A stretch of 64,000 bases of DNA from positions 4,464,001 to 4,528,000 of the forward strand of contig NC_134825.1 of NCBI RefSeq assembly GCF_004210375.1. Direction: 5' to 3'. A program made the translations under genes and the position numbers. This document shows, in pieces, positions 48,870-59,507 of this stretch (position 1 is the stretch's first letter; every line of letters begins with the position of its first letter). Below the pieces are notes generated by a model that searched no databases, had not been told where the DNA came from, and saw only the letters and a list, made by a program, of their open reading frames with translations. This DNA is from Tachypleus tridentatus (Eukaryota; Arthropoda; Merostomata; Xiphosura; Limulidae).

Positions 48870-49232
48870 ATTACAGAGTATATATAGATACATGTATATA
48901 TAGTAATTACAGAGTATATATAGATACATGTATATATAGTAATTACAAAGTATATATAGATACATGTATATATAGTAATTACAGAGTATATATAGATACA
49001 TGTATATATAGTAATTACAGAGTATATATAGATACATGTATATATAGTAATTACAGAGTATATATAGATACATGTATATATAGTAATTACAGAGCATATA
49101 TAGATACATGTATATATAGTAATTACAGAGTATATATAGATACATGTATATATAGTAATTACAGAATATATATAGATACATGTATATATAGTAATTACAG
49201 AGTATATATAGATACATGTATATATAGTAATT
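48870..49232. repeat. 36-bp minisatellite, about 10 units
   Basis: Unit approximately 'agtaattacagagtatatat' plus 'agatacatgtatatat'. With 36 bp the minus strand stays open and reads a 12-residue repeat YIYMYLYILCNY, giving a 148-codon frame with no credible protein features. The alternating TA/CATG content makes the array self-complementary within each unit. Confidence 0.95.
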
Positions 49233-49814
49233 TCACGTACAGTCTCAACTCAAGATGTTGCTACAAGATATTCAGTAACATATATACGTAGGTGTACATA
49301 CTGTAAAATAACACACACCACCACCAAAATGTATAATAATAACACAAATGTACAATATACAGAAACATGGATATGTAGAATTAAAGTATATATATATATA
49401 CCCACATATAATTATATGTTTATATATATACCTATATATAAACTTTCAGATGACCAATATGCTTCACTTTTCTACAGTTACTTATCCAATCACCAGTTAC
49501 TTTGGTGGATAAGGCCCTACATAAAATGGCCTAATACAGTGGTCTTGTCAACAAAACAAAATTTGACATTACCAAGTGCAAATTGAAATAATTAAGTCTA
49601 CTTAGTTATGTTCTCAAACATTGTAAATTAAGTGCACATATAGAGAAATACATTGTAAAGGGTAAACTTATGAAAAACAACAAATACAGCTGCAACATAC
49701 AGTGATATAAGCATGAAGAATTACGTTGTACTCATAGACCTATATACAGGAAATTAATGTAGAACATATAGCAGCAAGTAAAGATACAAAACATAAAACA
49801 AGAATACCACCTTC
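49233..49814 (-). other. Intron sequence, TA-rich
   Basis: Includes a TA-rich microsatellite-like stretch near 49,387-49,442. No exon or known repeat was seen. Confidence 0.45.
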
Positions 49815-51900
49815 TACACTAGCACAAATAGCTCCCTCTACCACTGCAGCACAGTTCTCACTTTTGAGAATTGGCATATATAAACCAGAAACACCAGCCA
49901 ATCAGTGGGTGAGAGGAAATACACTTTCATTGTTGTTCACTTTCAAAACATTACTACAACCTTTTGTCACCTAAAACTAGAATCTCAAGTTATAAAGGTG
50001 GATGGACTGATGAAGGAGTAAAAACAATAGAACAATGTCACAAGTAAAATAGGAGGCACACGTGTAAAGAATAGCACTTTCTCGAACATGTGTGCTCTTT
50101 GTTCAGTAAGACATGAAGAATAGCACTGTTCCTGGAACACGTGTGCTCTTTGTTCAGTAAGACGTGAAGAATAGCACTGTTCCTGGAACACGTGTGCTCT
50201 TTGTTCAGTAAGGCGTGAAGAATAGCACTGTTCCTGGAACAGGTGTGCTCTTTGTTCAGTAAGGCGTGAAGAATAGCACTGTTTCTGGAACAGGTGTGCT
50301 CTTTGTTCAGTAAGACGTGAAGAATAGCACTGTTTCTGGAACAGGTGTGCTCTTTGTTCAGTAAGACGTGAAGAATAGCACTGTTTCTGGAACAGGTGTG
50401 CTCTTTGTTCAGTAAGATGTGAAGAATAGCACTGTTTCTGGAACAGGTGTGCTCTTTGTTCAGTAAGACGTGAAGAATAGCACTGTTTCTGGAACAGGTG
50501 TGCTCTTTGTTCAGTAAGACATGAAGAATAGCACTGTTTCTGGAACAGGTGTGCTCTTTGTTCAGTAAGACATGAAGAATAGCACTGTTTCTGGAACAGG
50601 TGTGCTCTTTGTTCAGTAAGACATGAATAATAGCACTGTTTCTGGAACAGGTGTGCTCTTTGTTCAGTAAGACATGAAGAATAGCACTGTTTCTGGAACA
50701 GATGTGCTCTTTGTTCAGTAAGACATAAAGAATAGCACTGTTTCTGAAACAGGTGTGCTCTTTGTTCAGTAAGACATGAAGAATAGCACTGTTTCTGGAA
50801 CAGGTGTGCTCTTTGTTCAGTAAGACATGAAGAATAGCACTGTTTCTGGAACAGGTGTGCTCTTTGTTCAGTAAGACACATAGGGTGGAAATGAAAAGAA
50901 TACATTGTTAGGGCTAAACAGGCCAAGCAAAGTACTTCCATAACTGTATACGATAGTGCAGTCTACATGGGCAAAAACGTCCAGAGTAACCATCCATATT
51001 AAGATAGCCAAGTGTGGTCAGCCCAGGAAAGACATTCTGTGGAAGCTCCATGGTATATGTTGGGTTATGCCAAGTGTGTTCTATAGAGGCAGAAAACATC
51101 TACTGGAAGTGCCTTGCGTAGTATTTTTCATTCGCATTTTGATCATAATATGTTGAGAAATCACCAAATGCAGTATGTCTAGGGAAAAAAACAACCTGGG
51201 AAAGTGTTTAGTGATATGATGTAGTGTGACAAGTGCAAACCATCCAGGCAGAAAACGTAAGAGTGAAAGCACCTTGCATAAGACTGTGAGTTTTGTATCT
51301 TGTATGAATGGTACTGAGAGGTCAACAAGTGCATTCTGCCTGAGCACACACAGCCAGGAGAAACACCTTGTGTCAGTACTGAGTGAGAAAAGTGTGTTCC
51401 AACCAGACAGAAAATATTTATTGGAAGTGTTTCACATGAAGAAAACAATAGTGCAAACAAGTACAGTGAGCCTAGGTAAAAACATACAGGAGAAGAGCTA
51501 CTGAATACAGCAAGTGTGGCACATTCAGTGGAAGCACCTTGCATTAACAGTGTATGTCATGATCAACAAGTGCAGCCAACCCAGGCAAAATACATCCAGT
51601 TACACAGTTTTGGATTGAGAATACTAGGATTGGGTATAATATGAAGGATAACAATGGTAGCCCTCTTCTCACTGAATGGGCACATATAATTACAATTGTT
51701 AAAATCACACTCATCCAGAACAATTACCGGGAATCAGAAGTGGCAAGGACATCTTGTGCCACTAGAAAAAAAGAGGGTGGATACATGTTTGGTGGAAGGG
51801 AGGAGTTAAGACAAACAACACACTGAAGACAGTGGAATGGGCATGTGTTTCCCTATTTTAAATAGCAAAAAAACCCAAACAGTAAGAACCAAGGGTCAGC
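49815..51900. repeat. Dispersed repeat, copy 2 (with expanded 51-bp array)
   Basis: Second copy of the unit at 27,290-28,670. It shares 'agctccctctaccactgcag', 'tttgagaattggcatat', 'aatcagtgggtg' and 'actagaatctcaagttataa' in the same order. Where copy 1 has one 'ctggaacaggtatgttcttt' segment, this copy has a tandem array (50,050-50,875). The remainder is a run of degenerate units with 'aagtgcattctgcctgagca', 'ggaagcaccttgcat' and similar motifs. Confidence 0.65.
50050..50875. repeat. 51-bp minisatellite, about 16 units
   Basis: Unit approximately 'agcactgtttctggaacagg' plus 'tgtgctctttgttcagtaag' plus 'acatgaagaat', period 51 bp. The period is divisible by three, so a minus-strand frame of 318 codons results with the 17-residue repeat LTEQRAHLFQKQCYSSC. 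It lies inside a repeat and an intron, has no start context or domain, and I do not call it a gene. Units at the left carry 'cctggaacacg' and those at the right 'tctggaacagg'. Confidence 0.95.
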
Positions 51901-52439
51901 AAGGATGAGCAAACACCCTTTTCTGCTTTACTCATTGAGTCCACTAGTGACGGTTCTCAGTGTGTGTGTATATATACACACATATGTAAAATAAAAGATA
52001 TATATATATAGATACACCACCAACCACCAGATAAGCAGCTGGTGTTTTTTCAGAAACACACCATCTCTACAGAGAACATTAGAGAATATGTAATTAGTGC
52101 TAGGTGGAATCCTGACGTACAATATAAATCAACTGTAAAGAAGAAAGGTAAAAGAAATACACAATATAAAATGTTAAAACTTACTCCAGTCAAATGCAAA
52201 CATGTGTAGTGAATCTCCACAATATGTATGACAATACCTGATCAAGGAAGACATATCTAGGTAATGCAAATAATGGGTGAAACAAATATTGGAAGTTGTC
52301 CACATATCAGTTTAATTAATTTTCTCCAAAGGATGTGGCTTTTATGCAGATAAAGACATGGTTAAGTGGCATACTTAGTGCAATAAAATATTAAACAGCT
52401 GTTGACTTTCTGCTGACAAGTCAGAAAAAGCTAACTACA
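51901..52439 (-). other. Intron sequence, nothing recognised
   Basis: AT-rich stretch with a small TA/CA microsatellite near 51,960-52,010. It may include the tail of the DIRS-like element but no motif shows it. Confidence 0.4.
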
Positions 52440-53400
52440 TTAGTTTCTAAACTCAGCTAGTGAGGAAAACAAGAGAAAGATCAAGGTAAACAGAGGGATT
52501 TCAGAGAATAAAGAGACATATAAATATGGCAGGAATGAACTGAACAAAGAAGACACAATCCAGATCTGAATGGGAATATTAATAGGAAATGGAAGGCAAG
52601 GAAATAGGAGAGAAGGTAAAATAGCCTTAACAAGCAGTGGATGTCTTGGGAAGGAAAAAAGAAACAATTGGGATATAGAAGAATATAAGAAGAACAGTAA
52701 ACAGTGCAAGAAACATTAACAGCACAAATTCCAGAACTATGATTACCACAAGCTAGGAGAAGGAAATTGATCTTTAGAGATTAAGTAAAGATGGTACAAA
52801 GAACACATAGCAATGGGCTCAAAAGGAGAATGAGTAATACCATGAAGAACCACACTGAGATTCCAACCTGGAAGAGCAAAGGGATAGGGTGGATGAACAA
52901 GACAAAAAAACAGAAAAGAGAAATAATAGGGTATGAGAAAGATTTATGAAAAAGGGAGAGATGGAAAGCGTTGTACAGAGCAGTCCAATATACGGAAATA
53001 GTGGGCATGGACAAACCCTGATCAAATAACCAAGTAAAGAACTGAGACAGATGAGGAGCATAAAAACAGAAGTGACAATGAATGAATCACCTCAGAAAGG
53101 TAAACCAATATCTGATACACAGACAATGGCATGGATAAGCAAAGATGCTATAAAAGGAGAGAGTCCCTGAGAATAGGTAATGGATCAAATATAAGTCACA
53201 TGTGAAGATGGAGTTTGGTGATGTGGTGATGAAACATGTCCAACTGAGGTTGTCAGAGAACCAATCTGGAATGAGCTAAAGGCAGGGACCGTTACTCTAG
53301 TAAGAGCCAGAACAAAGAAAACCATGAATGAACAGGCCAATAAAGAGCAACTAGTAATACACAATAAAGAGTGGTTTGGATGAGAATAATAACTCCAGAG
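52440..53400 (-). pseudogene. DIRS-like tyrosine recombinase, decayed
   Basis: After a LVALYWPVHSWFS segment (53,316-53,380; compare LIAPxWPxQPWFP), the minus strand reads DQGLSMPTISVYWTALYNAF-like residues, the N-terminal SAM-like domain of tyrosine recombinases (LSxxTIxxYxSAL). Then come WFFMVLLIL, PFEPIAMCSLYHLYL and FLLLACGNHSSGICAVNVS, the position of the first catalytic Arg block (SGxRxSEIxAL). The expected Arg reads His or Asn, so the enzyme would be dead. C-terminal HxxR and Tyr boxes were not identified. Confidence 0.62.
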
Positions 53401-53419
53401 ATGAGTGTGATAAAAAGTA

Positions 53420-54011
53420 AGAATACATTCAACTCTGACTGGATGCATCCAACCCCAGAGCTGAGGGATGTAGGGCAGGAGATAAAAGAGAATTAAGTTT
53501 GGCATTCCAATGAGTGGCAAATGCATCTACAAAAAGTGTTCTCTGGCAAGAACATACTGAAAAACCTGTAGGCAAAGGGACAATTCCACAGGAAGGACTT
53601 GACTGGGACAGGACAGGCAGTCTGCAACCAAATTCATAATACCAGGAACAGGACATATCAAGATCATTATATTATAGTTGTGTTTGAGTTATCAAGTGTT
53701 TGATAACATACAGGGACCTGGACTTGGTTCCTCCTTGTTTGGTGATACAGCTAATGGCAATGGAAATGTCAGAATGAACCATAATCACCTTCCCCCACAA
53801 AAAACATGAAGATTAAGAGCCTGATGAACACTGGCAAAAGTTCCAGGAGGTTGAAAAGGAAAGTAGATTCCTCAATGGGCCACTGACCCAAAACTCTCAA
53901 AGAGTCAAAGGAAACCCTCCAACCCACCAATAAAGCATTAGTGAACTGATGACAGCCAGGATGAGACAGAGGAGATAGAACCTCCAATGCTGTAAGAGCC
54001 TTCTGAATCAC
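53420..54011 (-). pseudogene. DIRS-like RNase H and connection region, decayed
   Basis: Minus strand: HQFTNALLVGWRVSFDSL, then VLGQWPIEES and FNLLELLPVFIRLL match the RNase H pattern TDASLxGWG...W..EE...INLLELxAV. Next comes NLVADCLSCPSQVLP with EWSLCL-like residues, matching N.xADxLSR..; then TLFVDAFATHWNAKLNSLLS resembles the DLFATxxNAKLxxFxSP motif. The RNase H Asp of TDA reads TNA. Frameshifts separate the pieces. Confidence 0.72.
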
Positions 54012-54428
54012 TAAACAAGATCAGCCCTGATCCCTGGGGGAAGTTCAAAATAATGATCCAATAGATCATGGGAGAAAATCCACTGGTCAAGAAATGTTCA
54101 CTGAAGGAAATGCATGTGCACTTGATCAAAGGAAATAAGAGTTTCTAGGGAAGTCCACATCCCCAAAAGAAATAGAACCTCTTGTTTAGTTAGAAAAGGA
54201 AAATATTGTGCTCAAAACACCACCTGCTGCTCCATATTCTGGAGCTGAAGTAGAGAACACTGGGCCTGACTGAGATAGAAATTAAGGAAAAAAGCCCAAA
54301 TGAATGAGGTATTGCACAGGAGTTAGAAGAAACTTCTCAACTTTGAGGAGAAATCCCACCCAACTAGATTCTCAGAAAAGAAAGTGGATGTGAATGACAG
54401 ACTGGGCCTGAGAAGAGGTACAAAGTAC

Positions 54429-54950
54429 CTAGTCATCCACGTGATGATGTGTCCAAAGACCAACTAAAGGAAGATAGCATGCAAAAGAATAAACAAGATA
54501 ATATAATACACAAGGAGAGGAGAAAAAATCAAATTGTAGTGTTAAAAACTGAATGACACCCCCTCCATGGGTGAACCAAAGAACACAACACATCTCCAAA
54601 GCAATACAAAAATGAAAATAAGCATCTTTCACATCAAATTTGGTCATCCATAGATCTGGGAAAAAAACCCACTGAAGGTAGAGACGGGACTCTATGGTGA
54701 ATAAGGGTGCTTCCAGAAAGGCATTCAGCCAGAAAAGGTAAATGATGGGTCTCCAATGTTCCATCTTTTTGGGGACAAGACACAGACAGAAGTAAAATCC
54801 AAGATAAATTGACAGTAAAAGTTTGATTGCTTTTTTGTAGAGAAGGTCACAAACCAATTCTTACAGACAACTGGAAGAGGCACATTCCAAGGGAGGAGAC
54901 AGGAACTAAAAGCAAAATTCCTCTGATAGAACCAATGAAACCCACTCATC
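54429..54950 (-). pseudogene. DIRS-like reverse transcriptase, decayed
   Basis: The minus-strand translation shows LGFYFCLCLVPKKMEHWRPI, followed by LNAFLEAPLFTIES, TKFDVKDAYFHFCIA, FTHGGGVIQFLTLQFDFFSS and finally HVDD at the expected position of the catalytic (Y/F)xDD box. FDVKDAYFH is RT motif A with its catalytic Asp. Frames upstream (WKNWFVTFSTKKQSN-like) and downstream (continuing as DDWVLCTSS) are offset by frameshifts and stops. Non-functional. Confidence 0.8.
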
Positions 54951-55640
54951 TGTCATAAAAAGTTTCCAGATGGTTGAAGACTACTATAGCTTGGCCTCCA
55001 TCTGTCCTTTGTTAAATAAGGCAAATCCTAGTAAACTGGAATATATTAAAATTAATCAAAGCATCAGGATTTGAGCTCCAAATAGGAAGGAAAAATTTCA
55101 GATATTTTGAATACAAATAGGGATTCAATGCACATTCATAAACATAAGAATACTGGTCTAACAGCCCAGAAGGAGAGGACATATCCACACCCAAATGCAG
55201 TTAGTCAGCAAAATGTTGAGCATGAAAAATAATGTCTGGCAAAGGAGGAAAAAAAATTATAATTGGGACGAGAATCGTTACCCAACAAAAAGTAAGAATC
55301 AGGGGTTAGAGACTGAACAAGTAAAATTTGACATACTTGATCGATAAGTGGCAGGAAAGGTACGGTTGGCAAACTCTCTTCACTGTCAGCAATATGTGAC
55401 TGGCCACAAAAAGCCAGGCCCAGAAAACCAGAGTGAAAATTATCCTCACTCTGAAGAAAAACTTGTTCAGAGTGGGTTTATGGGGAAAAGGAGAAGAAAT
55501 CAAATAATTAGCCAACATGTCCAGCTCCCTGCAGATTAAAGTTTAAGCCTCCTTGATTGACAAAGTCAACCAGCCATGCTGGGAACTGGTGACATTACCA
55601 CCATCCACACTGGCGGGATCTTCCTCATCCGCTACACTAA

Positions 55641-56121
55641 AACTGTAAAAACAAATGTAAAAATGGTCAAAAACAAGCTTAAATAAAACAGCAAAATTAA
55701 CCATTAATTCAAAACTTTAAACCGAAACTTGCAAGGAATCACACATAAACAAGTAAGGTCCATATGAAAAATAAAGTAAACCAACTGTAGTGCCAGTTAA
55801 GAAAGTGAGAATTGTGCTGCAGTAATAAATAGTTACATGATCAGCGCATATTGCTGATATGATGCAAAAATAAAGGGTTATAAAACACTGGTACACTGTT
55901 CAAAATTTTAGCAATGTTTAGAGGGCACACCAAGGTCAAGATAACTCTTGAAGCAATGGAATGTATATAATATATACACCTGTGATATTAAAGAGACACA
56001 TTATTCAGTAATTGTAAACTCACATAGTTAACATTATCAGAACATCACATTTGTATAATACCTTTATAGTGTTCTAAGTCCTACATTATCTCTTATTTGA
56101 CTACTTTGCTATCTCACTTAC
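55641..56121 (-). other. Intron sequence, nothing recognised
   Basis: AT-rich stretch between the DIRS-like remnant and the large exon; it includes the donor end of that exon's intron. Confidence 0.45.
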
Positions 56122-57154
56122 CAACAACATTAATATCATGTGGCTGATTTTCTTCTAGGTAATAATGATTTGTAAGGTTATTGGTTTGGTCTAATCGTGT
56201 AGTCTGATCTAGTTGGATATGTTTATCATCCTTATCTATTCTTGAATTCTGATCTGGCTGAATGAGTATCCCACATTTGTTTGGCTGGTTTAGTATGGGG
56301 TTAGGTTTCCCATAATGATCTCGTTGGTTTAATCTTTGATCTGGTTCAACATCTGTGTTTGAGTGATTTAAGTGCATGTGTTGATCTTGTTCATTTAACC
56401 TTGTATCCTGGTCTGGATGGTCGTGCTTTTCACTTTGGTTTGCCTGGTTAAGCAGTGTATGCTGATTTGATTGGTGTAGTTTTTCACATTTATCAGGATG
56501 ATTTGGTCTTGCAGGTGTGTCTAGCTGATTCATTCTGACTGCTTGATCTGATTCTTTAACTTTAATGACTTCTTCAGAATAACTTACATTCATTTTATGA
56601 TCTGTTTCAGTCAGACATGCTTGACTGAATTGTTGATCTGACTTCTTTTTCATGATATGCTTATCACATGTATCTAACTCATTTGGTTTGATAACCTTAT
56701 CTTGTTGGCTTAATCCAGTATCTTGACTTGAAGTCAAACGTTCATCTTCTAGCTTAAATTTAACATCTGTAGGTTGTTGATATAATTTAGAACTCTGGGT
56801 TTTTGAATTTTGTTTGAAACATTCAGTTTGATCTTCTCTGAGATATAAGCTCTGATAACTTAGACTACTGTACTGATTTGAATGTACAAGTCCAGTTTGT
56901 TCTCTCTGGTTTATTCTGGTTTGATCCACATATTTGTTAGTATACTTTTGCCTTCCTTCTTGGTTACTTTCTTCTTGTCCAAAACACTGAATTGAATGGA
57001 TTGATCTAGCTTGCTGATCCAGGCAATTTAGTTTTTTTGGATGCTCTTCGTTCAGTTGAATTACAATATTCCTATCCATTGGATTATCATTGTCCAGAAC
57101 TGTTCCATTTTCAATAATTCCAGAACTACTAACTATTGCAGTATCCCTTTTCAA
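56122..57154 (-). CDS. PLEKHA5/6/7-like gene, large Q/N/D-rich exon
   Basis: Acceptor tttttatgtgcag lies above 57,154 and the strong donor GTTG|gtaagt lies at 56,122. The exon is 1,033 nt, phase 0 in and phase 1 out, and open throughout its 344 codons. It starts LKRDTAIVSSSGIIENGTVL and ends HYYLEENQPHDINVVG. It is very hydrophilic (many Gln, Asn, Asp, His, Lys). Its last 140 residues are degenerate 9-residue repeats of the type (R/K)LNQxDxxx: RMNQLDTPA, RPNHPDKCE, KLHQSNQHT, LLNQANQSE, KHDHPDQDT, RLNEQDQHM and so on. I know of no such segment in vertebrate PLEKHA proteins. Likely a disordered linker between the N-terminal PH region (outside the window) and the C-terminal blocks. Its place in the same transcript rests on phase agreement with 47,621. 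Confidence 0.85.
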
Positions 57155-57659
57155 CTGCACATAAAAAAAAAAATATCATTTATTCTTATAATTAGCACAC
57201 AATCACATTGGTTAAGTGTTTAATGTACAGCTACAATATTCCTTAAAATGTGTTTTAATATTCATAAGAAAATATGATGAGTTTGGGCTAACAACCTTTT
57301 AAATGTTAGACAGTTAATACAGGTGTGTGTATAAATACATCTACAGGTCTACATGATACTGTAATCTCAATCCCATAGAGTACCTTGATGTTGATGAGAG
57401 TAACAGAGTGTGCCTCTAGGTTCAAAGTGGCGAGGTTGCAACAGACTGTACAACTGCATCCAAAACCTAGCTACTTGGTACTATGTCCATACGAAGATAG
57501 AATGAGAATCATACCACTGGTAAGTCAACTACAAATCCAAACCCAGTCACTAAAAACCAACATACATATGGGAGTAAGAAAGAGGATCATACCTGATGGC
57601 AACAGGTGGAAGATGATGAGGAAGAAACAGCTAACTGGAGCAGATATTGGGAAATAAAC
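57155..57659 (-). other. Upstream intron or flank
   Basis: The sequence immediately upstream of the large exon holds its acceptor and a T-rich tract. Between about 57,385 and 57,657 there is a plus-strand 90-codon frame, but on the minus strand the composition resembles the neighbouring DIRS-like remnant, so I do not call a gene. Confidence 0.4.
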
Positions 57660-58860
57660 TTTAAGGTGAAATCCCAGTGCTCAACAGAAGTACCTCCAAT
57701 GTACCTAATCAGAGTTGAGATACTAGGAACTAATTAAAGGTAGAAAAAAAGACAAGGAAGAAACATCCAACTGAATCAAAAGTCAAGGGTAAGAGAGTAA
57801 GGAAGAAGTCATAAACAGAGGAGTGACGTCAAGGAATGAAACAGCAGGAAAAAGATCCATGATAAAAAAGCCTTGAATGGAATAAAACGATGTGGATCAG
57901 GTAGGAGACCAACCAAATCTGGTGGGAGGAAATCAAAAGGAAGAAAATGTCACATAAGTTATGAAAGTAGATGGAAGCAAATATTGACACAGAACAAAAG
58001 TGCAGATTGAGCTGAAGCAGCTGAGAAAACCAGATCTGTGTTAGCCAGGAAGGAGCAATAAGAAAGAACTGACATATAGTGGCAAGGATGAATGGAATCA
58101 CCAAAGGAAGAAAATAAATGGGACGAGAAAATAAAGGTATATGCAGATCCCAATCCTGTCAATACATTGACAGTCAAGGCAAGTGGATGAAGAAACCAGA
58201 GACAAAGACATACAGATCTAAAACAAGGTTGAAGGGCAAGGTATGAAACTAGTACCCAACCTCATGGTGAAGAAACTGAAGACAGCACCATAAGGGATGA
58301 AAAATAGGAATGTGAGCAAAGAATACAAAACATCAAATGTGGACAGCCTCAGTCCTGGAGAAAATACCCATTGCAATGTGATAAAAGACAATATAGGAAA
58401 AAAAAACAACAAGGAGCAATTGAAGTGGAACAGATCAATCACAGCACTATAATGTATATCTAGAGCACAAGACTAATGGAGGAACACTTAACTAAAGAAT
58501 AGTTAAATGACAGAAAAAAGGTACCAGACATTGGAATATGAATGAAGAATGCAGTGCCAAAGACAAACAAGAAAAAAAAAAGAAAAAAATTGAATATATA
58601 CCATCATGATGCTACAGTCACAGGAGTAACATCCCCTCAAAAAAATGGACCAGTGGAGGTAAAGAGCCATCTGCAAATCCTAATTATAAGTGAAAGGGAA
58701 ACAAACTTGGTAGAAAACAGTATCCCACCACAAAATATCTCAATAGCAAAAAAGCTACATCTGTAAGAAAAGAGCTATAAATAGCAGTCTCTTCAACATG
58801 GAGGAAGGAGATGTTTGGCAGCCAATACCAATTAAAGAGGTAATAGGGGAAAATTAAGCC
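57660..58860 (-). mobile_element. DIRS-like retrotransposon remnant 2
   Basis: Minus strand: LQWVFSPGLRLSTFDVLYSL (58,390-58,330) aligns with LQWVFFPDLWMTKFDVKDAY of remnant 1, and PYGAVFSFFTMRLGTS aligns with the following THGGGVIQFLTL segment. Then LIAPSWLTQIWFSQLLQLN (58,060-58,000) aligns with the LVALYWPVHSWFS block. Most of RNase H is missing between them, so there is a large internal deletion. It probably belongs to the same family as remnant 1 but is a separate insertion. Confidence 0.68.
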
Positions 58861-58903
58861 TCGAAATTTTGGCTAAGGAGAATTGATTGATTGATTGATT
58901 GAT

Positions 58904-59507
58904 TTAGTGTTTTATGGCACAAAGCAGCTTGGCTATTTGCGCCAAACATCCAGTAAAAAGGTAAAAACAAATTAAATGTAGTAAAATACAGAAAAGGAAA
59001 TGAAGGTAAAACAAAACATCATTGAAAAACAGAAAAAGCATAAAACCAATGTTGACACCTAGTTTACAATGTTAAGAGAGAAAGCAGAGTAAAAGAAGTT
59101 GTAATGTACTTTCTCTAGCAAAATGGTAATGATCATAACCCGCCAGGAAGACTAACAGGTAAGTACAAGAACCACCACCAGTCACCTGAAGTTGGTCTTT
59201 CCAGTCCTGGTTCTGAATTATGTCATTATGGCCAGTACCAAAGGGTAAAGTAATAAAAGTTTAAAAGACATGCAGCAAAATTGGAATAACAACTCGCCAG
59301 GACAACTAACTAGTAGTTCAAACGGATAGTTTAAACAGCAGCGTTAGTTACCTGAAGTTGGCCTTTCCAATGCTAGTGTCAAGTTATTTAATATTCTGTC
59401 CATTTTCCAATTTCAAATTGAACGAGAAATATTGAAACTTTGAAAAGGGAACCACAATTAAAAGGTGTAATGAATAAATATCCAACACTTAAATGAGATT
59501 AAAAAGA
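58904..59507 (-). other. 3' UTR of the I/Nimb-like element
   Basis: Non-coding tail between the end of ORF2 and the (TCAA)n repeat. Two related segments with 'cgccaggaagactaacaggt' and 'cgccaggacaactaactag' (59,141 and 59,294) indicate an internal duplication of about 155 bp. Confidence 0.6.

Larger units (their letters stand above)
52440..55640 (-). mobile_element. DIRS-like retrotransposon remnant 1
   Basis: Minus-strand protein fragments occur in the order gag-like, reverse transcriptase, RNase H, tyrosine recombinase, spread over several frames with many stops. The combination of an RT of the VPKK..WRP type with a tyrosine recombinase instead of a DDE integrase defines DIRS-type elements. 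It sits in the 8.5-kb intron between 47,621 and 56,122, in the same orientation as the gene. I could not find the inverted or split direct repeats that bound such elements. The upstream segment (55,000-55,640) has low-complexity coding without a recognised domain. Confidence 0.75.

Noticed and set aside
48771..49217. 148-codon minus-strand frame rich in Tyr, Ile and Leu
   Set aside because: It is the translation of the 36-bp TA-rich repeat.
49985..50941. 318-codon minus-strand reading frame
   Set aside because: It consists of a 51-bp tandem repeat inside a dispersed repeat, with no domain and no splice support.
57385..57657. 90-codon plus-strand frame
   Set aside because: No domain, no splice context, and the opposite strand resembles decayed retrotransposon coding.
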